Origin: Sulfuriferula sp. AH1
GTDB taxonomy: Bacteria; Pseudomonadota; Gammaproteobacteria; Burkholderiales; Sulfuriferulaceae
DNA length: 64,000 bases
Assembly: GCF_002162035.1 (NCBI RefSeq)
Contig: NZ_CP021138.1
Span: forward strand, 992,001-1,056,000
Reading direction: 5' to 3'
Shown: piece by piece, positions 56,570-64,000 of the stretch
Layout of the letters: each line of letters opens with the position of its first letter
Position numbering within the stretch: the stretch's first letter is position 1
Notes under the pieces: generated by a model
The model's database searches: none
What the model saw: only the letters and a program-made list of their open reading frames with translations
Told to the model about the DNA's origin: nothing
Made by a program: the position numbers and the translations under genes

Positions 56570-56610
56570 GACGCGAGTGGCGGCGGGGAGAGCGGGGTTC
56601 CGATTTGCAT
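56570..56610 (-). other. Out-of-frame remnant of the purT 5' end
   Basis: On the minus strand ATG at 56610 opens M-Q-I-G-T-P-L-S-P, the usual start of PurT proteins. That frame hits a stop in the codons after the C-run. The adjoining frame encodes A-A-T-R-V leading into the intact gene. Adding one C to the run of four would restore one continuous PurT reading frame. Confidence 0.7.
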
Positions 56611-56620
56611 GATGAGCGAT

Positions 56621-57001
56621 TCAGTTTAATTGATTGTGTGAAATGGATTTAATTTTGGCAGCGATGTCCGGCGGTGCTTCGGTTAAAATCGCGCTCATGC
56701 CGAGCCGGGCGCGTTCATCGCCCTGATTCGCCGCCTGTTCAAATAGCTGGTAGGCATATTCGTAGTTTTGCGGTAAGCCGATGCCGCGATAAAACATCAA
56801 ACCCAGATTGAACTGAGCTTGCTTGTCGCCCTGGTCGGCTGCCGCACCGTACCATTTGGCGGCTTCCATATAATCCTGCGGTGCGTCCTTGCCTTCGAAA
56901 TAAAGAACGCCCAGATTGTATTGCGCGTTAACATCGCCCGCCTGAGCTGACTCCATGAGTTGTTTGAGCGGGGCGTAGCCGGCTAATTCGAGTATATCCA
57001 T
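56621..57001 (-). CDS. Sel1-like repeat protein
   Basis: Soluble protein of 126 residues made of about three Sel1-type repeats: GDVNAQYNLGVLYFEGKD, GDKQAQFNLGLMFYRGIG and GDERARLGMSAI. Sel1 repeats are alpha-helical protein-binding modules. No signal peptide is present, so it is probably cytoplasmic. It sits upstream of purT on the same strand; a partner cannot be inferred. Confidence 0.85.
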   Translation of the reverse strand: MDILELAGYAPLKQLMESAQAGDVNAQYNLGVLYFEGKDAPQDYMEAAKWYGAAADQGDKQAQFNLGLMFYRGIGLPQNYEYAYQLFEQAANQGDERARLGMSAILTEAPPDIAAKIKSISHNQLN

Positions 57002-57081
57002 GATGGCTGAGATAAAGCTGTAAGAGCCCGAAGTGTAATCAAAACAAGGGTGCGAGACAAGGATTAGCCGTACTCCCGGTG

Positions 57082-57090
57082 TGGTATAAT
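57082..57090 (+). promoter_or_regulatory. Extended -10 promoter of miaA
   Basis: TGGTATAAT is a perfect TATAAT with an upstream TG at extended -10 spacing, 31 bases before the miaA ATG. The -35 (near TTAGCC at 57064) is weak, which fits an extended -10 promoter. Confidence 0.6.
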
Positions 57091-57121
57091 GTTAACTAAC
57101 TTATTGAATTTTATGTAAATC

Positions 57122-58090
57122 ATGGCCGAATCAAATAACGTCGATACAATGTTGCCACCCGCGATCCTGTTGATGGGGCCGACCGCTTCGGGTAAAACCG
57201 CCGCCGCCGTTGCGCTATCGCGAACGTTTCCTCTGGAAATCATCAGCGTGGATTCGGCATTGGTATACCGTGACATGGATATCGGTACGGCCAAGCCGGA
57301 TGCGGCGACGCTGGCGACAGCGCCGCATCACCTGATCGATTTGATCGCACCTACCGAAGTTTACTCAGCAGCACAGTTTCGTGCCGATGTATTGCCGTTG
57401 ATGGCCGATATTACCGCGCGCGGTCGTGTGCCGTTACTGGTGGGCGGTACCATGCTGTATTTCAAGGCATTGCGCGAAGGCTTGTCCGATCTGCCACAAG
57501 CCGATGCCGGGCTGCGCGCCGAAATTGAGCGTGATGCGGCTGAACGTGGCTGGCCGGCCCTGCATCATGACCTGGCGCAAGTCGATCCGATGACGGCTGC
57601 GCGGTTGCAGCCAACTGACAGTCAGCGCATCCAGCGCGCGTTGGAGGTAGTACGTTTAACCGGCAAACCGATGTCGGCAGCATGGGCGCAAGGCCGTGAG
57701 GCGGCATTGCCTTATCGAGTGCTGCCGCTGGCGCTAATGCCATCTGATCGGCAGGTTTTGCATAAGCGTATTGCGCAGCGGTTTGATGCCATGTTGGGCA
57801 TGGGGTTGCTCGAAGAGCTAACCGGCTTGCGCGAGCGCTACGAACTTCATCCCGATCTGCCTTCCATGCGTTGTGTCGGATATCGTCAGGTCTGGTCGTA
57901 TCAGGAAGGTGAGTATGGCTACGATGAAATGCGTGATCGTGGCATCTTCGCCACCCGTCAATTAGCCAAGCGTCAGCTTACCTGGTTGCGCAGCATGGCC
58001 GATGCTGTGATGCTGGATTGCCTGGATGAACATATTGAATTGTTGTTGAAGGAGCAGGTGGATGGTTTTTTGGATGAGTACAGATATTAA
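57122..58090 (+). CDS. miaA: tRNA dimethylallyltransferase
   Basis: Adds the dimethylallyl group to A37 of tRNAs reading UNN codons. It has 322 residues. It shows P-loop [47 protein letters not shown] and [12 protein letters not shown]. MutL and hfq, frequent neighbours of miaA, are not in this window. Confidence 0.97.
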   Translation: MAESNNVDTMLPPAILLMGPTASGKTAAAVALSRTFPLEIISVDSALVYRDMDIGTAKPDAATLATAPHHLIDLIAPTEVYSAAQFRADVLPLMADITARGRVPLLVGGTMLYFKALREGLSDLPQADAGLRAEIERDAAERGWPALHHDLAQVDPMTAARLQPTDSQRIQRALEVVRLTGKPMSAAWAQGREAALPYRVLPLALMPSDRQVLHKRIAQRFDAMLGMGLLEELTGLRERYELHPDLPSMRCVGYRQVWSYQEGEYGYDEMRDRGIFATRQLAKRQLTWLRSMADAVMLDCLDEHIELLLKEQVDGFLDEYRY

Positions 58091-58245
58091 AACTGCAAAT
58101 CGCTCTAATTTTAGATCGTAGAATAGCAGGCATGGTTACACACAAACTAAAAGGCACAATGCCATTGTGGCAACATCGTGCATGATTTTGGCAGGGTTAA
58201 TTTATAGTTGACCGGTCTGATTCAATTCCATAAAGAGGAAACGTC

Positions 58246-59229
58246 ATGTTCAAAGGAATCCTTATTACCAGAGGCGAGACTGGTTATCTGGCCCAGTTGC
58301 AAAATATCGACGACGCTATGCTTGCAGAAGGCGATGTCATGGTTCGTGTCGATTGGTCTACGCTCAATTACAAGGATAGCCTCGCAATTACTGGCAAATC
58401 TCCCGTTGTTCGTCGCTTCCCGATGGTACCAGGCATTGACTTCGCCGGAACAGTGATCGAGAGTACCCATTCTGCTTGGAAACAAGGTGACTGTGTCATC
58501 TTAAACGGATGGGGGGTCGGAGAAACACATTGGGGTGGCTTGGCCGAAGTTGCCAGAATCAAAGGTGAATGGCTGCTTCCCCTGCCAAGAACATTTACTG
58601 CCCGTCAGGCGATGTCCATTGGCACCGCCGGTTACACGGCCATGCTTTGTGTGCTGGCACTGGAAAAACATGGCATCAAGCCGGAGGATGGAGAGATTCT
58701 GGTTACAGGTGCCAGTGGGGGTGTAGGTAGTGTGGCTATTCTGCTTCTTGCCAAGCTGGGTTATCAGGTGACGGCATCTACTGGACGTGTATCCGAAGCG
58801 GATTATCTCAGCAGGCTCGGTGCAAGCTCTATCATCCCCCGTAATGAACTCTCGACCCAAGGTAAATCCCTTGGCAAGGAACGCTGGGCTGGGGTCATCG
58901 ATACCGTAGGCAGCCATACCTTGGCTAATGCGTGCGCGACAACCAAGTACCGAGGTGCTGTCGCTGCCTGTGGTCTGGCCGGTGGTATGGATTTCCCTTC
59001 AACGGTAGCCCCTTTCATCCTGCGTGGTGTAACACTCTACGGTATCGACAGCGTCATGGCGCCTCTGTCAGTGCGGCAGGAGGCATGGAGCCGTCTTGAG
59101 CGTGATCTTGATATTGCCAAATTGGACAGTATCGCCTGGGAAATCGGTCTGTCTGAGGCAATTTCAGCAGCGAGTGAATTGCTGGAAGGAAAGGTGCGCG
59201 GGCGTGTTGTGGTTGATGTGCGCCGGTGA
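58246..59229 (+). CDS. acuI: Acryloyl-CoA reductase-type MDR oxidoreductase (AcuI/YhdH)
   Basis: NADPH-dependent medium-chain reductase of 327 residues. The YhdH/AcuI pattern is clear: [33 protein letters not shown] without zinc ligands, [25 protein letters not shown] and the C-terminal [11 protein letters not shown]. AcuI enzymes reduce acryloyl-CoA to propionyl-CoA; the physiological substrate here is not established. It stands alone, 155 bp after miaA. Confidence 0.88.
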   Translation: MFKGILITRGETGYLAQLQNIDDAMLAEGDVMVRVDWSTLNYKDSLAITGKSPVVRRFPMVPGIDFAGTVIESTHSAWKQGDCVILNGWGVGETHWGGLAEVARIKGEWLLPLPRTFTARQAMSIGTAGYTAMLCVLALEKHGIKPEDGEILVTGASGGVGSVAILLLAKLGYQVTASTGRVSEADYLSRLGASSIIPRNELSTQGKSLGKERWAGVIDTVGSHTLANACATTKYRGAVAACGLAGGMDFPSTVAPFILRGVTLYGIDSVMAPLSVRQEAWSRLERDLDIAKLDSIAWEIGLSEAISAASELLEGKVRGRVVVDVRR

Positions 59230-59357
59230 TTTTGTTTGTAATGTATCTTTGACGTTTATTTGGGGAGACACGATAGCAAGTATCGCCTGGCTTTCAGATA
59301 ACGGCTGCCCATGAATGGCGGCATGTTTTATATTCTTTATGCATGCCAATAATTCCA

Positions 59358-60086
59358 TCACCAAACACTGAGATATTCATGCCACTGCGGCGTATCCAGC
59401 TGAATCAGGCTATTCTTCACCAGTTTACATTCGGCTTCGTATTGGGTCGGCGTGATAGCGCTGCGCAGGTGCCGGAAACGCAAGTAAATCAGGTAGGTAT
59501 TGAGTGCGTCGATTTCGCTGCGTTGTCTTATCTGGTCGAGTTTGCCTGCCCGCCAGTCTGACCATATCTGATTGGGTTCGATGTCGGCTGTGGCAGGCAG
59601 GCCGCACAAACGGGCGATGTCGTAGCGCGACGCCCGGACTTGCGGTTGATGGCAGGACAGTTCGTTTACCAGACTGACATGCTGCTCGCGTTTGCTGACA
59701 TCCCACTGGCGAGGGGCGCTGAGTTGGTGAATAAGGGCGCGATAACCGAGCAGGGGCAGGTCGAATCCGGCGCCATTCCATGACACCGACTGCGGCTTGT
59801 ATTTTTCAACTGCATCGAAAAGATGCTGGATCAGCATGGCTTCGGTCTCGTTCGGCGTGCCCAACGAACGGATATGGAAATGTTCATCATCGCGCACGGC
59901 GCAGGCAATCGCGGCAATGCGATGCAGGTGCAGCGGCAGGTGATCCTGTACATGGCTTTGGCGCCCCTGCTGGAAGGCGATTTCGGCGAGCTGTTCTGCG
60001 TTGGCGTGTGCGCCGGTACCATACACGGTACGCAAACCTTCAGTGTCGGGAATGGTGATGATGTTAAAGGCGAGAATGGGTGTCAT
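59358..60086 (-). CDS. PolB-type 3'-5' exonuclease homologue with altered first motif
   Basis: A 242-residue protein of the stand-alone PolB-like exonuclease family (DNA_pol_B_exo2). Family features include HLPLHLHRIAAIACAV, SWNGAGFDLPLLGYRALIH (Exo II) and EIDALNTYLIYLRFRHLR (Exo III-like). The first motif, normally FDIETIPD with catalytic Asp and Glu, reads FNIITIPD here, so both metal ligands are gone (Asn and Ile). Nuclease activity is therefore doubtful, while the remaining fold is well kept. Single gene, convergent with acuI. Confidence 0.82.
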   Translation of the reverse strand: MTPILAFNIITIPDTEGLRTVYGTGAHANAEQLAEIAFQQGRQSHVQDHLPLHLHRIAAIACAVRDDEHFHIRSLGTPNETEAMLIQHLFDAVEKYKPQSVSWNGAGFDLPLLGYRALIHQLSAPRQWDVSKREQHVSLVNELSCHQPQVRASRYDIARLCGLPATADIEPNQIWSDWRAGKLDQIRQRSEIDALNTYLIYLRFRHLRSAITPTQYEAECKLVKNSLIQLDTPQWHEYLSVW

Positions 60087-60150
60087 GCTGTTTAACCATG
60101 AGCGGAAAGGGGTATTTTAGCACCCGTGACCGGGTTTCTGGCGAGCCGTG

Positions 60151-61506
60151 TCACAAGCCGGCGGTTTCCGCTATTACCAGGGCGTTGATCATGGCGAGAT
60201 TGACTTCAACCGGGTTGATCAGGCAGCGCGCTGCGTAATCCTCGAGAGGACCCTGGTCGCCATTCTCGGCAGCTCGCGTCAGAATGAGCATCAGTCCGTT
60301 GATGCCCTTGTGTTCGAGCAGTGCGTCGTGGATATCAGGGCTGAGCCTGAGCGGAGCGATAAGCTGGGGCAGAGGGAAGCCGGTCAGTTTGTCGATGACG
60401 GATAACAGTCCCAGCAGGTACATGGCTTGCGGGTCGGTTCGTTGCAGGCTCTTGTGCGCCATGGCTTCGAGAAAGAAAGCCCGGCTCAGTCCGCACTTGA
60501 GCAGGTTCAGCGTATGCGGACTGGCGTCTACACTGGTGTGCAGCAGCAATGTGAGCCAACGATACAGGCCATCATGTTTGAGCAGTTGCAATGCCTGGGC
60601 CAGTGAGCCGATGGTGCTGCCGTTGTCGTCCAGGGTGTTGGTATAGGCGATCAACTGGTAGCCGAGTCGCGCATCGAGTTTGATCAGGGCTTCGAGCTCA
60701 GCCAAATCGTGGCGGGCAAGCACGCGATCCATCAGCTCGAGCAAGCGCAGACGACTGATTTCGGCAGGTCTGGTCGTCAGCGGAGGCTCGTGATCGAAAT
60801 AGCTGCCCTGAAATTCCTCGAATTTCAGCTTGATGCATAAATCCAGTGTTTCCTGGCAGCGTATATTGGATGCGATCAAGGTCTGCATGCCGTGATGACG
60901 CAGCGTGCTGGCGGCGGTTTCCAGTTCCGTGGCATTGAGCGAGCCGACATCCAGCCGCGCCTGTTTGATGAGGCCGCATATGGCAGAGGGAATGGTTGCA
61001 CCGTAGCGGTAATTGAGCAGGATGCGAAAGCCGTTTTTCTGGTGCTGCTTGAGTTTTGGCAGCAAGGGCGTGAGGTGGTTCGCATCAATGTCCAGCGCGA
61101 AAACGACATGGCGCGGCGGCAAATAACTGATATCCTCGGACAGCAAAGTCGCAGCATCGATGCTGACGAGCAATGGCTGACGCGGCTGCTTGCCGTCTTC
61201 GGTCAACGAAAATACACCGGCGATCACCGTGGTGTCATCACTCTGGCGCAATTGGCTGGCGTTTTTCCGGTCTTCGGGGTAGGTAAGGCGTATGCGCGGG
61301 CTGAGTTCGGTCGCCGTTATCTGCCTTGATTTGTCGTAGATCGGCTGCTGCATCAGCAGACGATCAAGAATTTCTTCCTGGCGGGATTTGTTGCCGCTGG
61401 TGGCTATCGGCAGGACATGCGTAGCGGTGCGATCATGTTCGCTGGCATTGGTGTTGATATTGCGTTCTTTTTTCGATTCTTTTACGGATGAGGTCGGTTC
61501 CATCAT
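60151..61506 (-). CDS. EAL-HDOD signalling protein (YuxH-like, degenerate EAL)
   Basis: Cytoplasmic protein of 451 residues. After a ~40-residue variable N-terminus comes an EAL-like domain (QQPIYDKSRQITATEL to FEEFQGSYFDHE, about 52-240) and a C-terminal HDOD domain (about 245-445). The EAL catalytic glutamate and metal residues are not all recognisable, so it probably does not hydrolyse c-di-GMP and acts as a sensor or adaptor, as proposed for YuxH/CdgJ-type proteins. Its stop lies 64 bp upstream of the exonuclease gene on the same strand. Confidence 0.83.
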   Translation of the reverse strand: MMEPTSSVKESKKERNINTNASEHDRTATHVLPIATSGNKSRQEEILDRLLMQQPIYDKSRQITATELSPRIRLTYPEDRKNASQLRQSDDTTVIAGVFSLTEDGKQPRQPLLVSIDAATLLSEDISYLPPRHVVFALDIDANHLTPLLPKLKQHQKNGFRILLNYRYGATIPSAICGLIKQARLDVGSLNATELETAASTLRHHGMQTLIASNIRCQETLDLCIKLKFEEFQGSYFDHEPPLTTRPAEISRLRLLELMDRVLARHDLAELEALIKLDARLGYQLIAYTNTLDDNGSTIGSLAQALQLLKHDGLYRWLTLLLHTSVDASPHTLNLLKCGLSRAFFLEAMAHKSLQRTDPQAMYLLGLLSVIDKLTGFPLPQLIAPLRLSPDIHDALLEHKGINGLMLILTRAAENGDQGPLEDYAARCLINPVEVNLAMINALVIAETAGL

Positions 61507-61545
61507 GCCTCCATTTTTATAATGATAGCACCGGCTTGCCTGATG

Positions 61546-62169
61546 CTAATTGTTTTTTATCAGGCTGCCGTCATGAAACATCAGATTCGCATGGCTATCC
61601 GTGCCGCGTCGCTCTATGGTGATGCGGGAGATGGCGGCGCTGCCGACCTGGATGCGATAAGCGTTGGCAGCCGGCATGCCTAATACATGGGCCAGGATCA
61701 TGCGGATGACGCCGGCATGACAGACGACAAGTAAATGCTGTCCATCATGCCGGGCTGCCAGTTCATCCCATGCCAGACTCACGCGCTGATAGAAATCCGC
61801 TATGGTTTCCGCACCGGGAGGGCGGTAGGCGACCGGATTGCGTTTGAAATTGAACAGCAGGTCGGCATCGTTGATGCTGATCTCGGCGGCAGTCAGACCT
61901 TCCCATGCGCCAAAGCCCACCTCACGCAGTCGAGGCTCCTGACTCAGCGGAATATCGTGCTGCTGTGCCAGGCTGAGCGCGAATTCATGGCAGCGCGACA
62001 AGGGCGAGCTGATTATGTGCTGCCATTTATCAAAGCTGCCGACGGCGTTGCGCATTTGCATCCAGCCTTTTTCCGAGAGCGGATCGTCGATCTGGCCGCG
62101 GTATTTACGCCCGCCAACGGGTTCGCCGTGACGGATGATATCTATGGTGGTGAGCGAGGTAAGAGGCAT
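61546..62169 (-). CDS. Histidine phosphatase family protein
   Basis: Phosphoglycerate-mutase-fold phosphatase of 207 residues. The catalytic histidine is in DIIRHGEPVGG, followed by PLSEKGWMQM, ISSPLSRCHEFA, LREVGFGAWEG and the second histidine in LLVVCHAGVIRM. The set resembles CobC/alpha-ribazole phosphatase-like proteins, but no cobalamin genes are nearby, so the substrate is left open. Confidence 0.85.
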   Translation of the reverse strand: MPLTSLTTIDIIRHGEPVGGRKYRGQIDDPLSEKGWMQMRNAVGSFDKWQHIISSPLSRCHEFALSLAQQHDIPLSQEPRLREVGFGAWEGLTAAEISINDADLLFNFKRNPVAYRPPGAETIADFYQRVSLAWDELAARHDGQHLLVVCHAGVIRMILAHVLGMPAANAYRIQVGSAAISRITIERRGTDSHANLMFHDGSLIKNN

Positions 62170-62209
62170 TTGGGTTAGAATGACTGAATTAATAATATAG
62201 AGGGAGTGA

Positions 62210-62581
62210 ATGATGCAACGTCCTGTTTTATGGCGCTGGCTGGCCGGTTTTATCCTGGTTCCGGTATTGCTGTTCGCCGTTTACACCTGGGTGGTTTTGC
62301 ATTGGTCCTATTCATCCGGCGAGCGTGCCGGCTATGTACAGAAGTTTTCCAAAAAAGGCTGGATCTGCAAAACCTGGGAAGGCGAGTTGGCGATGGTTTC
62401 CATGCCCGGCACCATGAGCGAAAAATTTGATTTTACCGTGATTGACGATACGGTTGCCGACAAGATCAATAAAAATTTGGGCAAGCGCGTGAGTCTGGAT
62501 TATGAACAGCACAAGGGCGTGCCTTCCAGCTGTTTTGCCGAAACCGAATATTTCGTGACTGATGTGCGCGTGGTCGAATGA
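62210..62581 (+). CDS. Hypothetical single-span membrane protein
   Basis: A 123-residue protein with one N-terminal membrane helix (about 11-30) and a soluble part containing GERAGYVQKFSKKGWICKTWEGELAMV and SLDYEQHKGVPSSCFAETEYF, with two cysteines. I know no function. An AGGGAGTG site precedes tandem ATG codons (62210 and 62213). It overlaps recJ by four bases (ATGA), so it is translated together with it. Confidence 0.8.
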   Translation: MMQRPVLWRWLAGFILVPVLLFAVYTWVVLHWSYSSGERAGYVQKFSKKGWICKTWEGELAMVSMPGTMSEKFDFTVIDDTVADKINKNLGKRVSLDYEQHKGVPSSCFAETEYFVTDVRVVE

Positions 62582-64000
62582 GCGAAGCCAATATCGTCGT
62601 GCGCGAATTCCCGGCTGAACATGCGCAACAACTGAGCGCTGCCGGCGTACATCCGGTTCTGGCCAGGATATACGCCGCACGCGGCATACAGCAGGCCGAT
62701 CAACTGGATACCGGGTTATCGGGTCTGCTGCACTTCGGGACGATGAAGAACATTCTCGCAATGGCGGCGCGGCTGGCCGATGCGGTCGATCGTCAGCAGC
62801 GCATTCTGGTCGTTGCCGATTACGATGCGGATGGCGCGACCGCGTGTACCGTCGCGGTGCGCGGGTTGCGTCTGCTGGGGCTGACGGCGGAGTTTCTGGT
62901 GCCGAACCGGTTTGAATACGGTTATGGCCTGACTCCCGAGATCGTTCAGCTCGCAGCACAGCAGCATCCTGACATCATCGTTACCGTGGATAACGGCATC
63001 GCCAGCATTGCCGGCGTACAGGCAGCGCAGGCGCTGGGTATCGAGGTGCTGGTCACCGACCACCACCTGCCCGGCGACAGCTTGCCTGACGCGTTGATCG
63101 TCAATCCCAATCAGCCGGATTGCCCGTTCCCCAGCAAGCATCTGGCCGGCGTCGGAGTCATGTTTTATGTATTGCTGGCGCTGCGCGTTGAATTGCAGGC
63201 GCGCGGTGCGTTCGCCGATCGAGTAGCGCCGAATCTGGCCGTTTTGCTCGATATCGTAGCACTGGGGACGGTCGCCGACGTGGTCAGGCTGGATGACAAT
63301 AACCGCATTCTGGTCGAACAGGGTTTGCGCCGTATGCGTCAGGGACGTGCCTGTGCCGGCATCCGGGCATTATTCAATGCGGCTGCCCGGCCTATCGCCA
63401 CCGCCACTGCCGCCGATCTGGGCTTCATGATCGGGCCGCGGCTGAACGCCGCCGGACGTCTGGAAGACATGTCGCTGGGCATTGCCTGCTTGTTGAGCGA
63501 GGACGATGCTGCTGCCGAAATCATGGCGCAACGCCTGCATGCCCTCAATGCCGAACGTCGCAGCATAGAAGCCGATATGCAAGCGCAAGCCCTGGCCAGC
63601 CTGGAGCATATCACCACTACCGAGAGTTACAGTCTGGCCATGTTCGACCCGGATTGGCACCAGGGCGTCATTGGCATCCTCGCGTCGCGGCTCAAGGACA
63701 AATTCCATCGGCCGGTGATCTGCTTTGCCCGCGGCAATAACGGCGAAATCAAAGGCTCTGGCCGTTCCATCGGACCGTTGCATCTGCGCGATGCGCTGGA
63801 TATCGTCTCCAAGCGGGCGCCGAATCTGATTTTGAAATTTGGCGGACACGCCGCTGCTGCGGGTTTGTCCATCCGCGAGACGGATTTCGCCGAGTTCGTC
63901 AGTCTGTTCGAGCAGACGGTGCAAGGCCTGTTAAGCCCGGCTGATCTGGCACGGACGATTCCTACCGATGGCAGTCTGGCGCCGAATGAACTCAATGTTG
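62578..64000 (+). CDS. recJ: Single-stranded-DNA-specific exonuclease RecJ (3' end cut by the window)
   Basis: 5'-3' ssDNA exonuclease of recombination and mismatch repair. The first 474 codons are visible. DHH motifs include LVVADYDADGATA, IVTVDNGIA, LVTDHHLPGD and the fourth ALGTVADVV; the DHHA1 part contains FMIGPRLNAAGRLEDM, WHQGVIGILASRLKDKF and GSGRSIGPLHLRDAL with KFGGHAAAAGLSI. The gene starts within the stop codon of the upstream membrane protein. Confidence 0.96.
   Translation, partial: MSEANIVVREFPAEHAQQLSAAGVHPVLARIYAARGIQQADQLDTGLSGLLHFGTMKNILAMAARLADAVDRQQRILVVADYDADGATACTVAVRGLRLLGLTAEFLVPNRFEYGYGLTPEIVQLAAQQHPDIIVTVDNGIASIAGVQAAQALGIEVLVTDHHLPGDSLPDALIVNPNQPDCPFPSKHLAGVGVMFYVLLALRVELQARGAFADRVAPNLAVLLDIVALGTVADVVRLDDNNRILVEQGLRRMRQGRACAGIRALFNAAARPIATATAADLGFMIGPRLNAAGRLEDMSLGIACLLSEDDAAAEIMAQRLHALNAERRSIEADMQAQALASLEHITTTESYSLAMFDPDWHQGVIGILASRLKDKFHRPVICFARGNNGEIKGSGRSIGPLHLRDALDIVSKRAPNLILKFGGHAAAAGLSIRETDFAEFVSLFEQTVQGLLSPADLARTIPTDGSLAPNELNV

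Overview
The window looks like an ordinary chromosomal stretch of a chemolithotrophic, sulfur-oxidising betaproteobacterium, probably in or near the Nitrosomonadales (Sulfuriferula/Sulfuricella/Thiobacillus-like). The taxon is an inference. It rests on the classic betaproteobacterial blocks rarA-lolA-ftsK//trxB, hisDCBHAFIE-hinT-tatABC, hemH-hrcA//nadK-recN and rpsO-pnp, on a sulfide:quinone oxidoreductase with the Acidithiobacillus-type cysteines, and on a CbbY-type Calvin-cycle phosphatase. Both edges cut a gene: rarA at base 1 and recJ at base 64000. I found no rRNA, tRNA, CRISPR array or prophage.

Layout. 1-7151: rarA, lolA and ftsK (minus), a 269-bp MITE-like element, then trxB, an Smr protein, a Bcp peroxiredoxin and a PIN-PhoH protein (plus). 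7148-7860: a translationally coupled secreted barnase and barstar. 7995-10824: sqr (minus) divergent from a PAS-AAA+-Fis sigma-54 activator; the gap holds a sigma-54 promoter facing sqr and two identical palindromes at enhancer distance. 10882-15098: three overlapping genes (group II PLP decarboxylase, ATP-grasp protein, second PLP-fold enzyme) that resemble an uncharacterised small-molecule pathway. 15177-16350: a Xre/RES toxin-antitoxin pair with a perfect operator palindrome. 16431-17775: an ammonium transporter with a sigma-54 promoter and two NtrC-like sites. 17830-25553: tat and his genes in one minus-strand run, with no hisG at its head.

25770-31297: an alpha/beta-hydrolase-like protein, LemA, two TPM proteins and a P2C-type (Na,K-ATPase-like) cation pump. 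31339-37225: a PAP2 phosphatase, hemH, hrcA, nadK and recN. 37244-44709: trxC, a second MITE copy, grxC, a rhodanese, a DUF2892 protein and a tripartite RND efflux operon. 44930-50865: a DEAD-box helicase, a DUF3301 protein, an MBL-fold hydrolase, a flavin reductase, msrB, a lone EncFtn-type ferritin-like gene, cbbY, dksA and a hypothetical gene. 50970-54891: pnp, rpsO, xseA.

54892-55411 is a gene-free, AT-rich stretch with a ~130-bp sequence repeated at an exact 276-bp offset; each copy has three DnaA-box-like 9-mers. It resembles a replication origin or DnaA-titration site although dnaA is not nearby. Then come purT (with an apparent one-base deletion at its N-terminus), a Sel1-repeat protein, miaA, an AcuI/YhdH-type reductase, a PolB-type exonuclease homologue that has lost its first catalytic motif, an EAL-HDOD protein, a histidine phosphatase, a small membrane protein and recJ.

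The most interesting points are the self-contained sulfide-response control region (9310-9438), the three-gene PLP/ATP-grasp operon (10882-15098), the DnaA-box repeat locus (55010-55419), the encapsulin-less EncFtn gene (48809-49102) and the paired MITEs.
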